DNA from: Collinsella sp. An307
GTDB taxonomy: Bacteria > Actinomycetota > Coriobacteriia > Coriobacteriales > Coriobacteriaceae
Reading direction: 5' to 3'
Assembly (NCBI RefSeq): GCF_002161805.1
Contig: NZ_NFIP01000012.1
Location: 1 to 47,179 of the forward strand
Length of the DNA stretch: 47,179 nt
A model generated the notes under the pieces. The model ran no database searches, had not been told where the DNA came from, and saw only the letters and a list, made by a program, of their open reading frames with translations. A program made the position numbers and the translations under genes. Shown here piece by piece: positions 36,682-44,950 of this stretch (the first letter of the stretch is position 1; every line of letters begins with the position of its first letter).

Positions 36682-36696
36682 GTGTTTACTAAACAC
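36682..36696. promoter_or_regulatory. Palindromic operator at the transketolase promoter
   Basis: GTGTTTA-C-TAAACAC is a perfect 15-bp palindrome. It overlaps the likely -35 region of the -10 TATGAT at 36711-36716, so a bound protein would block or tune transcription of the transketolase operon. It does not match a motif I can name. Confidence 0.55.
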
Positions 36697-36710
36697 GGCG
36701 TCTGAGCTGC

Positions 36711-36716
36711 TATGAT
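36711..36716 (+). promoter_or_regulatory. -10 of the transketolase operon
   Basis: TATGAT lies 43 nt before the first start codon. TTTACT or TACTAA inside the upstream palindrome would serve as a -35 at 18-20 nt. Confidence 0.5.
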
Positions 36717-36758
36717 GAGTTGGCTTTTGCCCCAGACCTAACCCAGAGAGGGATGTTC

Positions 36759-37658
36759 ATGGCAACAGATGCACTGAGACAGGCCAGCGCGCGGAGCGAC
36801 GCGGAGATTGCGCTCATCGCCAACCGCATGCGGCACGACATCATCGAGATGCTGGGGGCTGCGGGCTCCGGCCATCCGGGCGGCTCGCTCTCGGCGACCG
36901 ACATTATGGCGACGCTGTTCTACTCCGGTCTCTTCGGTATGGATCCGACCGACCCCGAGAACCCCGAGCGTGACCGCTTCATCCTCTCCAAGGGCCACGC
37001 GGCGCCGGCGCTCTACGCGCTCTTCGTCCAACTCGGCTACCTTCCGCACGACGAGATCACGACGCTTCGTCAGGTGGGCAGCCGCCTGCAGGGCCATCCC
37101 GACCGTCACGCCTGCCCGGGCGTGGAGGTCTGCACGGGTTCGCTCGGCCAGGGCTTATCGATTGGCTCCGGCATTGCGCTCGGCTTCAAGCTCGACGCTG
37201 AGCGTGGCGGCTCCGAGCCGCGCCGCGTCTTTGTGCTCCTTGGCGACGGCGAGATGCAGGAGGGCGAGAACTGGGAGGCCGCGATGTTTGCGGGCAACCA
37301 GGAGCTCGACAACCTCGTTGCTATCGTTGACCTCAACAACCTGCAGATCGACGGCCATGTGACCGATGTCAATAACATCGAGCCCGTGGCGGACAAGTTC
37401 CGCGCCTTTGGTTGGGAGGCCATCGCCGCCGACGGCCACGACATCGCGTCTGTCCGCGCGGCGCTTGAGGCAGCGGTTGCGGTGAGCGGCAAACCCGCTG
37501 TCATTGTCGCCAAGACCATCAAGGGCAAGGGCGTCTCGTTCATGGAGGACCAGGTGAGCTGGCACGGCAACGCCCCCTCGCCCGAGCAGACCGAGGTTGC
37601 CCTCGCCGAGATCGATGCCGCGTACGAGGCGCTCCTTGCAGCGCAGAAGGAGGCCTAA
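36759..37658 (+). CDS. Transketolase N-terminal subunit
   Basis: A 299-residue cytoplasmic protein that forms half of a split transketolase. The thiamine-diphosphate site is LLGDGEMQEGENWEAA, with LNNLQIDG further on, and the first domain shows GHPGGSLSATDI and SKGHAAPALYAL. Transketolase moves two-carbon units between sugar phosphates in the pentose-phosphate pathway. ATG 36759 has GAGAGGG at 7 nt; the ATG at 36753 is too close. It ends 3 nt before the C-terminal subunit gene, so both are made together. Confidence 0.93.
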   Translation: MATDALRQASARSDAEIALIANRMRHDIIEMLGAAGSGHPGGSLSATDIMATLFYSGLFGMDPTDPENPERDRFILSKGHAAPALYALFVQLGYLPHDEITTLRQVGSRLQGHPDRHACPGVEVCTGSLGQGLSIGSGIALGFKLDAERGGSEPRRVFVLLGDGEMQEGENWEAAMFAGNQELDNLVAIVDLNNLQIDGHVTDVNNIEPVADKFRAFGWEAIAADGHDIASVRAALEAAVAVSGKPAVIVAKTIKGKGVSFMEDQVSWHGNAPSPEQTEVALAEIDAAYEALLAAQKEA

Positions 37659-37661
37659 GAC

Positions 37662-38588
37662 ATGGCTAAGGCAACCCGCGCCGCTTTTGGCGAGACGCTT
37701 ATCAAACTCGTTGACGAGGGTCAGGACATCATGGCCGTGGACGCGGACCTCTGCGGCTCCACCACCACCGGCGCTTTTGGCAAGGCGTATCCCGATCGAC
37801 TCGTTGATGTGGGCATCGCCGAGCAGAACATGATTGGAGTGGCGTCCGGTCTCGCGCTTACCGGCCGCACGGTCTTTACCGGCTCGTTTGCCGTCTTTGG
37901 CACGGGCCGCTGCTGGGAGCAGATTCGCAACACCGTCTGCGACTCGGATCTCGACGTCAAGATCTGCCCCACGCACGCCGGCATCACCGTTGGTCCCGAC
38001 GGCGCCACCCATCAGGCGCTCGAGGACATCGCACTCATGCGCGTGCTTCCCGGCATGCGCGTGCTCGTGCCCGCCGACTATGCGAGCGCCTGCGCGGCGA
38101 TTCGCGTGGCCGCAACGACGCCCGGCCCCTTCTACGTGCGCCTGGGCCGCGAGCCCCTGCCCGAGATTTACGAGGACGGTTTCACCTGCGACGTGGCCTT
38201 TGCCAACGTGGTGCGTGAGGGCGCCGACATCGCCATCATGGCATGCGGCGTTGAGGTGGCACACGCCCTGAAGGCAGCCGAAGAGCTCGCCGTTGAGGGT
38301 ATCAATGCTGAGGTTGTCGACGTTATGAGCATCCGCCCGCTCGACGAGGAGACCATTATCGCCTCCGCTTCCAAGTGCGGGCGCGTTCTCACCGTGGAGG
38401 AGCACAGCATCTATGGCGGTATGGGTTCCGCCGTGGCCGAGCTTCTTTCTGAGAAGTGCCCCGTGCCGGTCACCCGTATGGGTATGACGGGCTTTGGCCA
38501 GTCGGGCACCGCCGCCGAGCTTCTTTCCTACTACGGCCTCGACGCCGCGGCGATTGCCGCCCGCGTGCGCGAGCTTTTGGGTAAGTAG
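37662..38588 (+). CDS. Transketolase C-terminal subunit
   Basis: A 308-residue partner that supplies the pyrimidine-binding and C-terminal domains. DVGIAEQNMIGVASGLALTGRTVFTGSF has the conserved Glu that activates thiamine diphosphate, and ITVGPDGATHQALEDIALMR and FYVRLGREPLPEIY follow as in the family. GGAGG at the end of the preceding gene is its ribosome-binding site. The split form occurs in many Firmicutes and Actinomycetota. No clear T-tract terminator follows, but a 13-bp perfect stem lies at 38664-38703. Confidence 0.93.
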   Translation: MAKATRAAFGETLIKLVDEGQDIMAVDADLCGSTTTGAFGKAYPDRLVDVGIAEQNMIGVASGLALTGRTVFTGSFAVFGTGRCWEQIRNTVCDSDLDVKICPTHAGITVGPDGATHQALEDIALMRVLPGMRVLVPADYASACAAIRVAATTPGPFYVRLGREPLPEIYEDGFTCDVAFANVVREGADIAIMACGVEVAHALKAAEELAVEGINAEVVDVMSIRPLDEETIIASASKCGRVLTVEEHSIYGGMGSAVAELLSEKCPVPVTRMGMTGFGQSGTAAELLSYYGLDAAAIAARVRELLGK

Positions 38589-38663
38589 ACGCGGCGCATT
38601 TTCAGCCTCCCGGGGTGTCAGCCCCTGGAGCTGGTGCGTTGTCCAACGAAACGTATTTCCGGT

Positions 38664-38703
38664 ATCTGCGCCGGCGTGGCACGATCGCCTCGCCGGCGCA
38701 GAT
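38664..38703. terminator. Perfect 13-bp inverted repeat after the transketolase genes
   Basis: ATCTGCGCCGGCG (38664-38676) pairs exactly with CGCCGGCGCAGAT (38691-38703) across a 14-nt loop. It has no T-tract, so it may be a factor-dependent terminator, a processing site or a binding site. A smaller stem (CTCC-GGGG with CCCC-GGAG) lies at 38607-38630. Confidence 0.45.
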
Positions 38704-38753
38704 GCCTGTTTGCAGGCGTCTGCCTTGTCCGCGCCCGTCAGCAACCCTCGCCG

Positions 38754-38929
38754 AGATTGTGTATACCGAAACTGTCTACCCGACCGTCTCGTCCAAATTG
38801 TGTATACCTAAACTTTGGCAATGCGACATGGGGAATAACGAAGTTGCAGGTAGAGACGGTGACACTAGAATCGGTGCGGTGAAATACCTGAGTTTCACTA
38901 TACACAATCTGTTTCAGTGCACACAATTT
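38754..38929. repeat. Four copies of a 20-nt motif, two direct and two inverted
   Basis: The motif ARATTGTGTATACCKAAACT occurs at 38754-38773 and 38795-38814 (plus), and as its complement at 38891-38910 and 38910-38929 (last copy diverged in the centre). Plus copies are 41 nt apart and minus copies 19 nt, near whole helical turns. An 8-nt inverted repeat (ACCGTCTC 38783-38790 with GAGACGGT 38853-38860) lies between. The cluster is 150 nt upstream of ftsE. It is more regular than chance. Confidence 0.65.
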
Positions 38930-39001
38930 TGCGGCGCGGGCGCATCGGCGGGGGCAAACCCGCTCAACCGACGCGTGACGCCGCCTTTCGGTCTGTGCCG
39001 C

Positions 39002-39032
39002 TTGTGTGCAGGCGCTAACGCGCTGGTAAAAT
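39002..39032 (+). promoter_or_regulatory. Candidate ftsEX promoter
   Basis: TTGTGT (39002-39007) and TAAAAT (39027-39032) are 19 nt apart. The leader is about 37 nt to the GTG start of ftsE. Confidence 0.4.
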
Positions 39033-39074
39033 AGTCCCGTATGTAATTCAAACGCACGACTTGAAGGAGCGCTT

Positions 39075-40226
39075 GTGGCCAACCACTTCCGCAAACCCGA
39101 AGAGGGGCAGGACGAGGTCAGCACGCCGTCAGCGGAACCCGTCGCAGCTTCGCACTTCGCACTTTCAACCGATTCCGACGCCGTGGCAGATACCGCCGCC
39201 GGGGCGCCGACCGCGCCCGCCGATGCGGCCGATTCCGGTTTTTCCGCTCAACCCGCGGTTAACCCCATGGTCGGCGGCGCCGCTGCGCCGAGCCCGGATG
39301 ACACGGGGGCTTTTCTCGCCAGCGCCGGCGTGAGCATTCCCGCTGCGCTGAACGTGCCTGAGATGTCCGCCATCCCCGAGGTGACGGCCGAGCCCGAGCC
39401 CGAGATCACGCCCGACCAGGCCGAGGAGATCGCCGATCTCAACGAGGCTCTCGACGACCCCAACTTCACCACGGTCTTTGCACCGGTGGAGTCTGCGCGC
39501 AAGCAGGCGCGTGAGGCCGGTGTCGAGCCCGTGATCCTTTTTGAGCACGTCACCAAGGTCTATCCCGCGCAGCCCAACAAGCCCGCGCTCGATGACGTCA
39601 ACATCGAGATCTATCCGGGCGAGTTCGTCTTCCTCGTCGGTCACTCCGGCTCCGGTAAGACGACCCTTCTGCGCACCATGACGCGCGACGTCAAGCCCAC
39701 CTCGGGCCGCGTGCTCGTGGCGGGTCAGGACCTCATGCGCCTGAAGAATCGCAGGGTTCCGTTCTTCCGTCGCCAGATCGGCACGGTGTTCCAGGACTTC
39801 AAGCTGCTGCCCGGCAAGACGGTCTACGAGAACGTTGCCTTCGTGCTGCAGTGCATCGGCAAGCCGCGCGGCGTCATCCGCACGCAGGTTCCCGAGGTGC
39901 TGCGCCTCGTGGGCCTCGCCGACCAGATGGACTCCATGCCCGACCAGCTCTCCGGCGGCGAGCAGCAGCGCGTCTCCGTGGCGCGCGCCATGGTCAACCG
40001 CCCGCCGCTGCTCATCTGCGACGAGCCCACCGGTAACCTCGACCCGGCGATCTCGCTCGGCATCATGAAGCTGCTCGAGCGCATTAACCGCACGGGCACC
40101 ACGGTCATCGTGGCGACGCACGACCGCGAAATGGTCGACTCCATGCGCCGTCGCGTTATTTCGCTCGAGGCGGGCCACGTGGTCCGCGACCAAGAGAGGG
40201 GAGGCTACGGCAACTATGGCGCCTAG
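39075..40226 (+). CDS. ftsE: Cell-division ATP-binding protein FtsE with long N-terminal extension
   Basis: A 383-residue ABC ATPase that works with FtsX at the division site. The ATPase spans about residues 152-375: Walker A GHSGSGKTT (about 189), signature LSGGEQQR, Walker B LLICDEPTGNLDP and the H-loop ATHDREMV. FtsE is normally about 230 residues; here some 150 residues precede the domain, rich in Ala, Pro, Glu and Asp and probably disordered (PEVTAEPEPEITPDQAEEI). GTG 39075 has GAAGGAG upstream, and the open frame supports the extension. Its end overlaps ftsX by 11 nt. Confidence 0.93.
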   Translation: MANHFRKPEEGQDEVSTPSAEPVAASHFALSTDSDAVADTAAGAPTAPADAADSGFSAQPAVNPMVGGAAAPSPDDTGAFLASAGVSIPAALNVPEMSAIPEVTAEPEPEITPDQAEEIADLNEALDDPNFTTVFAPVESARKQAREAGVEPVILFEHVTKVYPAQPNKPALDDVNIEIYPGEFVFLVGHSGSGKTTLLRTMTRDVKPTSGRVLVAGQDLMRLKNRRVPFFRRQIGTVFQDFKLLPGKTVYENVAFVLQCIGKPRGVIRTQVPEVLRLVGLADQMDSMPDQLSGGEQQRVSVARAMVNRPPLLICDEPTGNLDPAISLGIMKLLERINRTGTTVIVATHDREMVDSMRRRVISLEAGHVVRDQERGGYGNYGA

Positions 40227-41166
40227 CAATCTCGGCTATTCCCTGCGCGAGGCGGGGAGCCATTTCTTCCGCAACTGGACCTCTTCGCTCGGTGCGGTCT
40301 TCACTATCTTCCTGTCGCTTTTCATCATCGGCCTCTTCATCATCGGCTCTGCGATGATCACCTCGGTCATCGGCGACATCGAGCAGACGGTCACCATCAC
40401 CGCCTTTGTTTCCGACGAGGCTTCTGACGAGGACATCCAGGCGTTCCGTGACGAGCTCGAGACGTGGGATAACGTCGCCCACATCGACTTCAAGACCAAG
40501 GAGGACGCGCTCGAGGATTACCGCGCGACCATGTCCGACCACGCCGAGGCCACCATCAGTGCGCTCGACGGCGAGAACCCGCTGCCGCGCTCCTTTGTTA
40601 TCCAGATGGAGGACTCCTCGCAGGTGGCGGACACCGCGGAGCGTATCAAGAACGACGAGCTCTTCCGCAAAATCGTCGATGACGACGACCCCGAGGTCGA
40701 CGACGTCGATGCCGACGTTAACGCCGGCGTGATCTGGGGCCAGGAGGAGGTCAGCGTGCTCTTTGAGGTGACGGGCTACATCCGCATCGCCGCCGTGGTG
40801 CTCGTAGCGCTTCTCACCTTTATCGCGTTCATCTTCATCAACAACACGATTCGCCTGTCCATCACCGCACGTCGCCGTGAGATTGCCATCATGCGTCTCG
40901 TGGGTGCGTCGAACGGCTTCATCCGCGGGCCTTTCATCACCGAGGGCGTCATCCAGGCAATCCTGGGCGCGCTGCTCGCGGTGGGTGCACTCGAGCTCAT
41001 GCGCAACATTCTTGTGCCGACGGCACAGGCGGCGCTCGGCTCGCTTTTCAACATCACCATCCCGCTCGACATCTACCTGGTTACCTACGCGGCGCTCGCA
41101 CTCGTGGGCGTGGTCATTGGCCTCTTTGGTTCTGCCATTGCCATGCGCCGCTACCTCAAGGTGTAG
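40216..41166 (+). CDS. ftsX: Cell-division membrane protein FtsX
   Basis: A 316-residue membrane partner of FtsE that controls peptidoglycan hydrolases from outside the cell. TM1 is about residues 22-44 (LGAVFTIFLSLFIIGLFI), then a 130-residue extracellular domain with DEDIQAFRDELETWDNVAHIDF, then three helices near 190-215, 240-260 and 290-310 (FMKAA-like blocks FIFINNTIRLSITARRREIAIMRLVG). The start ATG 40216 overlaps ftsE by 11 nt. A terminator follows after 31 nt. Confidence 0.95.
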   Translation: MAPSNLGYSLREAGSHFFRNWTSSLGAVFTIFLSLFIIGLFIIGSAMITSVIGDIEQTVTITAFVSDEASDEDIQAFRDELETWDNVAHIDFKTKEDALEDYRATMSDHAEATISALDGENPLPRSFVIQMEDSSQVADTAERIKNDELFRKIVDDDDPEVDDVDADVNAGVIWGQEEVSVLFEVTGYIRIAAVVLVALLTFIAFIFINNTIRLSITARRREIAIMRLVGASNGFIRGPFITEGVIQAILGALLAVGALELMRNILVPTAQAALGSLFNITIPLDIYLVTYAALALVGVVIGLFGSAIAMRRYLKV

Positions 41167-41196
41167 CAGAGCTCGCACGCTAACAGGTTACGTTTA

Positions 41197-41227
41197 GGGG
41201 TCGGGGGCTGCGCTCCCGGCCCCTTTT
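41197..41227 (+). terminator. ftsEX operon terminator
   Basis: GGGG-T-CGGG pairs with CCCG-G-CCCC (one wobble) around a short loop and is followed by TTTT. Confidence 0.8.
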
Positions 41228-41240
41228 GCAGCTTTGGCAC

Positions 41241-41256
41241 ATTTGGGGACGGGGTC
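41241..41256 (+). repeat. REP-like fragment
   Basis: ATTTGGGGACGGGGTC followed by AAAATGTGCA resembles 19311-19326. The 72-nt stretch to the rnr start otherwise holds nothing I can name. Confidence 0.35.
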
Positions 41257-41328
41257 AAAATGTGCATCTTTGCCAGTGGGCTGTTTGCTGGCTTTACCCC
41301 ATAAGACCCGTTGGAGGGGAGGTGCGCC

Positions 41329-43503
41329 GTGGGGCGCCAACGTCGACATAGATCTCATCGCGGGCCGGCGCGCAGCGTTCGTCGCCCGAGCCTTACCGGC
41401 ACCGTAATCCTGCGCGAGCACGGTGCACTGGTGGAGACGGCCGAGGGCTCGTTCAGATTGGCGGGCCGCTCTCTGCGCGAGGTAATGGGCGGCGACACGG
41501 TGGCCGTGAGCTTGCACCGCGGCCAGCGCGGCGAGCGCCGTGCCGTGGTAGAGGGCGTGATCGAGCGCGCCGCGGTAACGGTGGTGGGCACCTATGCCAC
41601 CGCGGGCCCGCTCGGGGCGATCCGCCCGCTCGACACGCGTCTGCATGCGGACTTCTTCGTCTTGCCCGGCGACCTCTCTGCGCAAGATGCGCATGTTGCG
41701 GAGGGCGACGTGGTCCTCGCGCGCATTGTCTCTTATCCCACCCGCTACGAATCCGGCGTGGTGACCATCGAGCGGAGGCTCGGCGGCGCGGATGCTCCCG
41801 ACCTCGGCGTTCAGTGCATTATGGCGCGCTACGACCTTGTGGAAGGCTATCCCGAGGCTGCGGAGCGCGAGGCCGAGGGGCTTGCGCTCGACGTGGAGGC
41901 GGCGCTTGCAGATCCGCTGCGCCGCGATTTGCGCGACCGTTTTGTCCTCACCATCGACCCGGTCGACGCGCGAGACTTTGACGACGCCATCTCGCTCGCG
42001 CGTACGACAGACGGCGGCTACGCCCTCGGAGTGCACATTGCCGACGTGTCCCACTACGTTGCCTGGGACGGTTCGATCGACCTCGAGGCGCGCCGCCGCG
42101 GGACCTCGGTCTATCTTGCTGATCGCGTGCTGCCGATGCTGCCCGAGCGCCTCTCGAACGAGCTCTGCTCGCTTGTGGCGGGCGAGGACCGCTTAGCGTT
42201 CACGGTGGATATGGAGCTCGACCGAGCGGGGCGTCCGCGTCGCGTGCGCATGTATCCGAGCGTCATTCGCTCGCGCGTCCGTTTGTCCTACGACCAGGCA
42301 GATGCGCTGTTGGAGGGCGCCGCTGCGAGCCGGGACGACGAAGCGGGCCAGGGCGCCGCTACGGACCGGGACGCCGCTACGGACCGGGACGCCGCTGCAC
42401 ACCGCCCGGAGCCGCCGTGCCCGCACGGCGGCCTGTCGCTGTCGGAGCAGATTACCCGCGCTGCGGCCGAGGGCGTGGACCTTGCCGCGTTTCTCGCCTT
42501 GGCGCACGAGCTCGCCCAGAAGCGCACAGCAATTCGCCTCGCGCGCGGCGCCATCGACTTCGACACCGTCGAGGTGCATGCGCTCATGGGCGAGGGCGAC
42601 GTGCCGCAGGCGCTCGTCTCGCGCGAGCGCACCGCTGCGACCTCGCTCATCGAGGAGGCGATGCTGCTTGCCAACGAGTGCGTGGCGGAGCGCCTGGCCG
42701 TCCTGGATACGCCGTGCGCCTATCGCGTGCACGAGCCGCCTTCGCCCGACCATCTCCACGCCGCGGCGGAGACCTTAAACGAGCTCGGTGTGATTGACCG
42801 CGCCGGGGCCCGCCGGATCGAGGCGGGCGACCAGGCCGCCATGCGGGCCGCGCTTGCGCATGCGGAGCGCACCGGAGCGGGCGAGATTGCCAACGCGCTT
42901 CTCCTCCGCGCCATGCAGCGCGCCCTCTACAAGCCCGCTAACGAGGGGCACTATGCCCTCGGTGCTCCCGCGTACTGCCACTTCACAAGTCCCATTCGCC
43001 GCTACCCGGACCTCATCGTCCACCGGGTCCTCAAGCAGGTTCTGGCAGCGGAGCAGCTCGGCGCTCGTGAGGCCCGCTCGCGTGCCGCGCATCTTACCGG
43101 TAGCGGGCGCGACGCGCTCGAACACGTGCTGCCACAAATATGCCGGGGCGCGAGCGACCGCGAGCGCATGGCGGACGCCGCCGCGCACGCCTCGCAAAAG
43201 GTCATGGTGGCAACCTACTACGCCTCGCGCGTGGGCGAGCGCGCCGCGGGGCGCATCGTCTGGATGGACCAGATGGGCCTTTTTGTGCGCCTCGACGACA
43301 CGCATGCAGAGGGGCTCGTCCGCCTCTCCTCCGTGGGCGACGAGTGGTTCGATTTTGACGAGCGAACTCTCTCCATCACCGGTGCCTCGACGGGTCGCGT
43401 GGTACGCGTGGGCGACCGCGTCATCGTAGAGGTCGCTTCCACCAACGTGCTGCGCGGCCACCTCGATCTCAAGCTCGTGCACGTCGTGCGTGCGCTACAC
43501 TAG
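41329..43503 (+). CDS. rnr: Ribonuclease R
   Basis: A 724-residue 3'-to-5' exoribonuclease used in RNA turnover and, with SmpB-tmRNA, in removing defective messages. The catalytic Asp cluster is DPVDARDFDDAISL, the CHFTSPIRRYPDLIVHR block is conserved and an S1 domain closes the protein (AAGRIVWMDQMGLFVRLDD). The N-terminus is basic. About residues 331-365 are a low-complexity insertion encoded by an 18-bp tandem repeat. GTG 41329 lies after GGAGGGGAGGTG; the TTG upstream overlaps that site. A TPR-like gene and smpB follow. Confidence 0.93.
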   Translation: MGRQRRHRSHRGPARSVRRPSLTGTVILREHGALVETAEGSFRLAGRSLREVMGGDTVAVSLHRGQRGERRAVVEGVIERAAVTVVGTYATAGPLGAIRPLDTRLHADFFVLPGDLSAQDAHVAEGDVVLARIVSYPTRYESGVVTIERRLGGADAPDLGVQCIMARYDLVEGYPEAAEREAEGLALDVEAALADPLRRDLRDRFVLTIDPVDARDFDDAISLARTTDGGYALGVHIADVSHYVAWDGSIDLEARRRGTSVYLADRVLPMLPERLSNELCSLVAGEDRLAFTVDMELDRAGRPRRVRMYPSVIRSRVRLSYDQADALLEGAAASRDDEAGQGAATDRDAATDRDAAAHRPEPPCPHGGLSLSEQITRAAAEGVDLAAFLALAHELAQKRTAIRLARGAIDFDTVEVHALMGEGDVPQALVSRERTAATSLIEEAMLLANECVAERLAVLDTPCAYRVHEPPSPDHLHAAAETLNELGVIDRAGARRIEAGDQAAMRAALAHAERTGAGEIANALLLRAMQRALYKPANEGHYALGAPAYCHFTSPIRRYPDLIVHRVLKQVLAAEQLGAREARSRAAHLTGSGRDALEHVLPQICRGASDRERMADAAAHASQKVMVATYYASRVGERAAGRIVWMDQMGLFVRLDDTHAEGLVRLSSVGDEWFDFDERTLSITGASTGRVVRVGDRVIVEVASTNVLRGHLDLKLVHVVRALH
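42319..42390 (+). repeat. 18-bp tandem repeat inside rnr
   Basis: GCCGCTACGGACCGGGAC occurs at 42355-42372 and 42373-42390, with a diverged copy at 42319-42336 and a partial one from 42391. Each unit codes for six residues (AATDRD), so copy number can change without a frameshift. It lies in a loop within the catalytic half. Confidence 0.85.
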
Positions 43504-43533
43504 GGGCCTGACCGAATGGGAGGACATGCGAAC

Positions 43534-44469
43534 ATGGACCAGATGAGGGACCTTCCCTTTACGCTCGACGACCTCGCCCATGCCGAGAACTTCCTCGCGC
43601 AGGGCGACATCGACCGCGCTCTGCCGTACCTGCAGGACCTGCGCGATGCTGCCGAGGATTACATAGCAAGCGCCTGCGTTACCACCGACGAGGTGCAGTA
43701 CTTTAGCTTTGCCGACGAGTTCGAGTGGCTTGCGTACCGCCGCGTCGAGCGCGACCCGCGCCGCCTCGTGCCGGCGCCGCTGCCCTTCGACCGCCTCTAC
43801 GCCGCCCTCGGCTTTGCCTATATCCGCCAAAACGAGTTCACCCTCGCGCGTGACGCCCTTATGCAGGCGGTCCGCTGGGACCCCATGAACTGCGTGCACC
43901 GGCTGAACCTCGCCGGCGTCTTCCGCACGCTCGGCAATGCGCAGGAGTGGGCGTCGCTCTCGCACTCGGTTATCGAGCGGGCGAGCGACCCGGTCTCGGC
44001 TGCACGCGCCTACGTGAACCTCGCCCTCTTCTTTATGGACGAGGAGAACGCCGCCGCTGCCGAGGGCTGCGTGCGCGCCGCGCGTCGCCTGGCCGAGGAC
44101 GACGCCCTTGTTGCGCAGGCGGCGGACCGCATGGCTGCAGAGCATCCCGAGGCTGCCGAGCTCACGGATGCCGAGGCCGCGGGCGCCCTGGAGGGCGCGG
44201 GCGTTCCCGCTGAGCCCAATGCCGAGATGGCGGTCTGTCTTATCATGTGCGCGACCGATGCGGCCGCCCAGGGCAAGACCGACGAGGCCACGCGCTTCAC
44301 CATCCGTGCGCGCGACCTGGTGGGTGCACCTGCTGCCAAGGCCCTCATCCAGCTTGTGCGCGAGGCCGATGCCGAGCTCCGCGCGGAGCGCGAGGGTGCC
44401 GCGCCTGCTGGCGCAGCCGGCGTTTCCGCGACCGTTGGCGCTGCGGAGGAGGGGAACCAGGATGCCTAG
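43534..44469 (+). CDS. TPR-like protein between rnr and smpB
   Basis: A 311-residue soluble protein rich in paired helices. Segments such as LYAALGFAYIRQNEFTLARDALMQAVRWDP, then LNLAGVFRTLG, then ARAYVNLALFFMDEENAAAAEGCVRAARR, are spaced like tetratricopeptide repeats, which usually bind proteins. The function is unknown. It sits in an operon with rnr (30 nt before) and smpB (8-nt overlap), which suggests a link to RNA or trans-translation quality control. ATG 43534 is chosen for its GGGAGG site at 9 nt over ATG 43516. The C-terminus is Ala/Glu-rich. Confidence 0.75.
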   Translation: MDQMRDLPFTLDDLAHAENFLAQGDIDRALPYLQDLRDAAEDYIASACVTTDEVQYFSFADEFEWLAYRRVERDPRRLVPAPLPFDRLYAALGFAYIRQNEFTLARDALMQAVRWDPMNCVHRLNLAGVFRTLGNAQEWASLSHSVIERASDPVSAARAYVNLALFFMDEENAAAAEGCVRAARRLAEDDALVAQAADRMAAEHPEAAELTDAEAAGALEGAGVPAEPNAEMAVCLIMCATDAAAQGKTDEATRFTIRARDLVGAPAAKALIQLVREADAELRAEREGAAPAGAAGVSATVGAAEEGNQDA

Positions 44470-44932
44470 CCGCCGCGAGCGCAAGACCATCGCCAAGAAC
44501 CGCTCCGCGCATCACGAGTACGCCATTGAGGAGACGTTTGAGTGCGGTGTGGTGCTGACGGGCACCGAGGTGAAGAGCCTGCGCGAGCGCGCCTGCCAGA
44601 TCACCGACACCTTTGCCCTCATCCGCGAGGGGGAGTGCTGGCTCGTTGGCGTGCACATTCACCCCTATAGCCACGGGTCCATCTTCAACCGCGACCCCGA
44701 CCGGCGCCGCAAGCTTTTGCTCCACCGTCGCCAGATCGATTACCTTGACGGCAAGCTCCGCAACCGCGGCTACGCCCTCGTGCCGCTCGAGCTCTACTTT
44801 GATACCAACGGCCGCGTCAAGCTCACGCTCGGCCTCGGCCGCGGCAAGAAGCTCTACGATAAGCGCGAGGACATGGCGCGCCGCGACGTCGACCGCGAGA
44901 TTGCGCGCGCCCTCAAGGAGCGCAGCCGCTAA
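44462..44932 (+). CDS. smpB: SsrA-binding protein SmpB
   Basis: A 156-residue protein that binds tmRNA and delivers it to stalled ribosomes. The conserved blocks are HHEYAIEETFECGVVLTGTEVKSLRE, then FALIREGECWLVGVHI and DPDRRRKLLLHRRQI, with the basic C-terminal tail ALKERSR. Length is normal. It overlaps the upstream gene by 8 nt. The tmRNA gene ssrA, often close by, is not in the window that I can see. Confidence 0.96.
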   Translation: MPSRRERKTIAKNRSAHHEYAIEETFECGVVLTGTEVKSLRERACQITDTFALIREGECWLVGVHIHPYSHGSIFNRDPDRRRKLLLHRRQIDYLDGKLRNRGYALVPLELYFDTNGRVKLTLGLGRGKKLYDKREDMARRDVDREIARALKERSR

Positions 44933-44950
44933 CGGGAAGGGACGTGCCGT

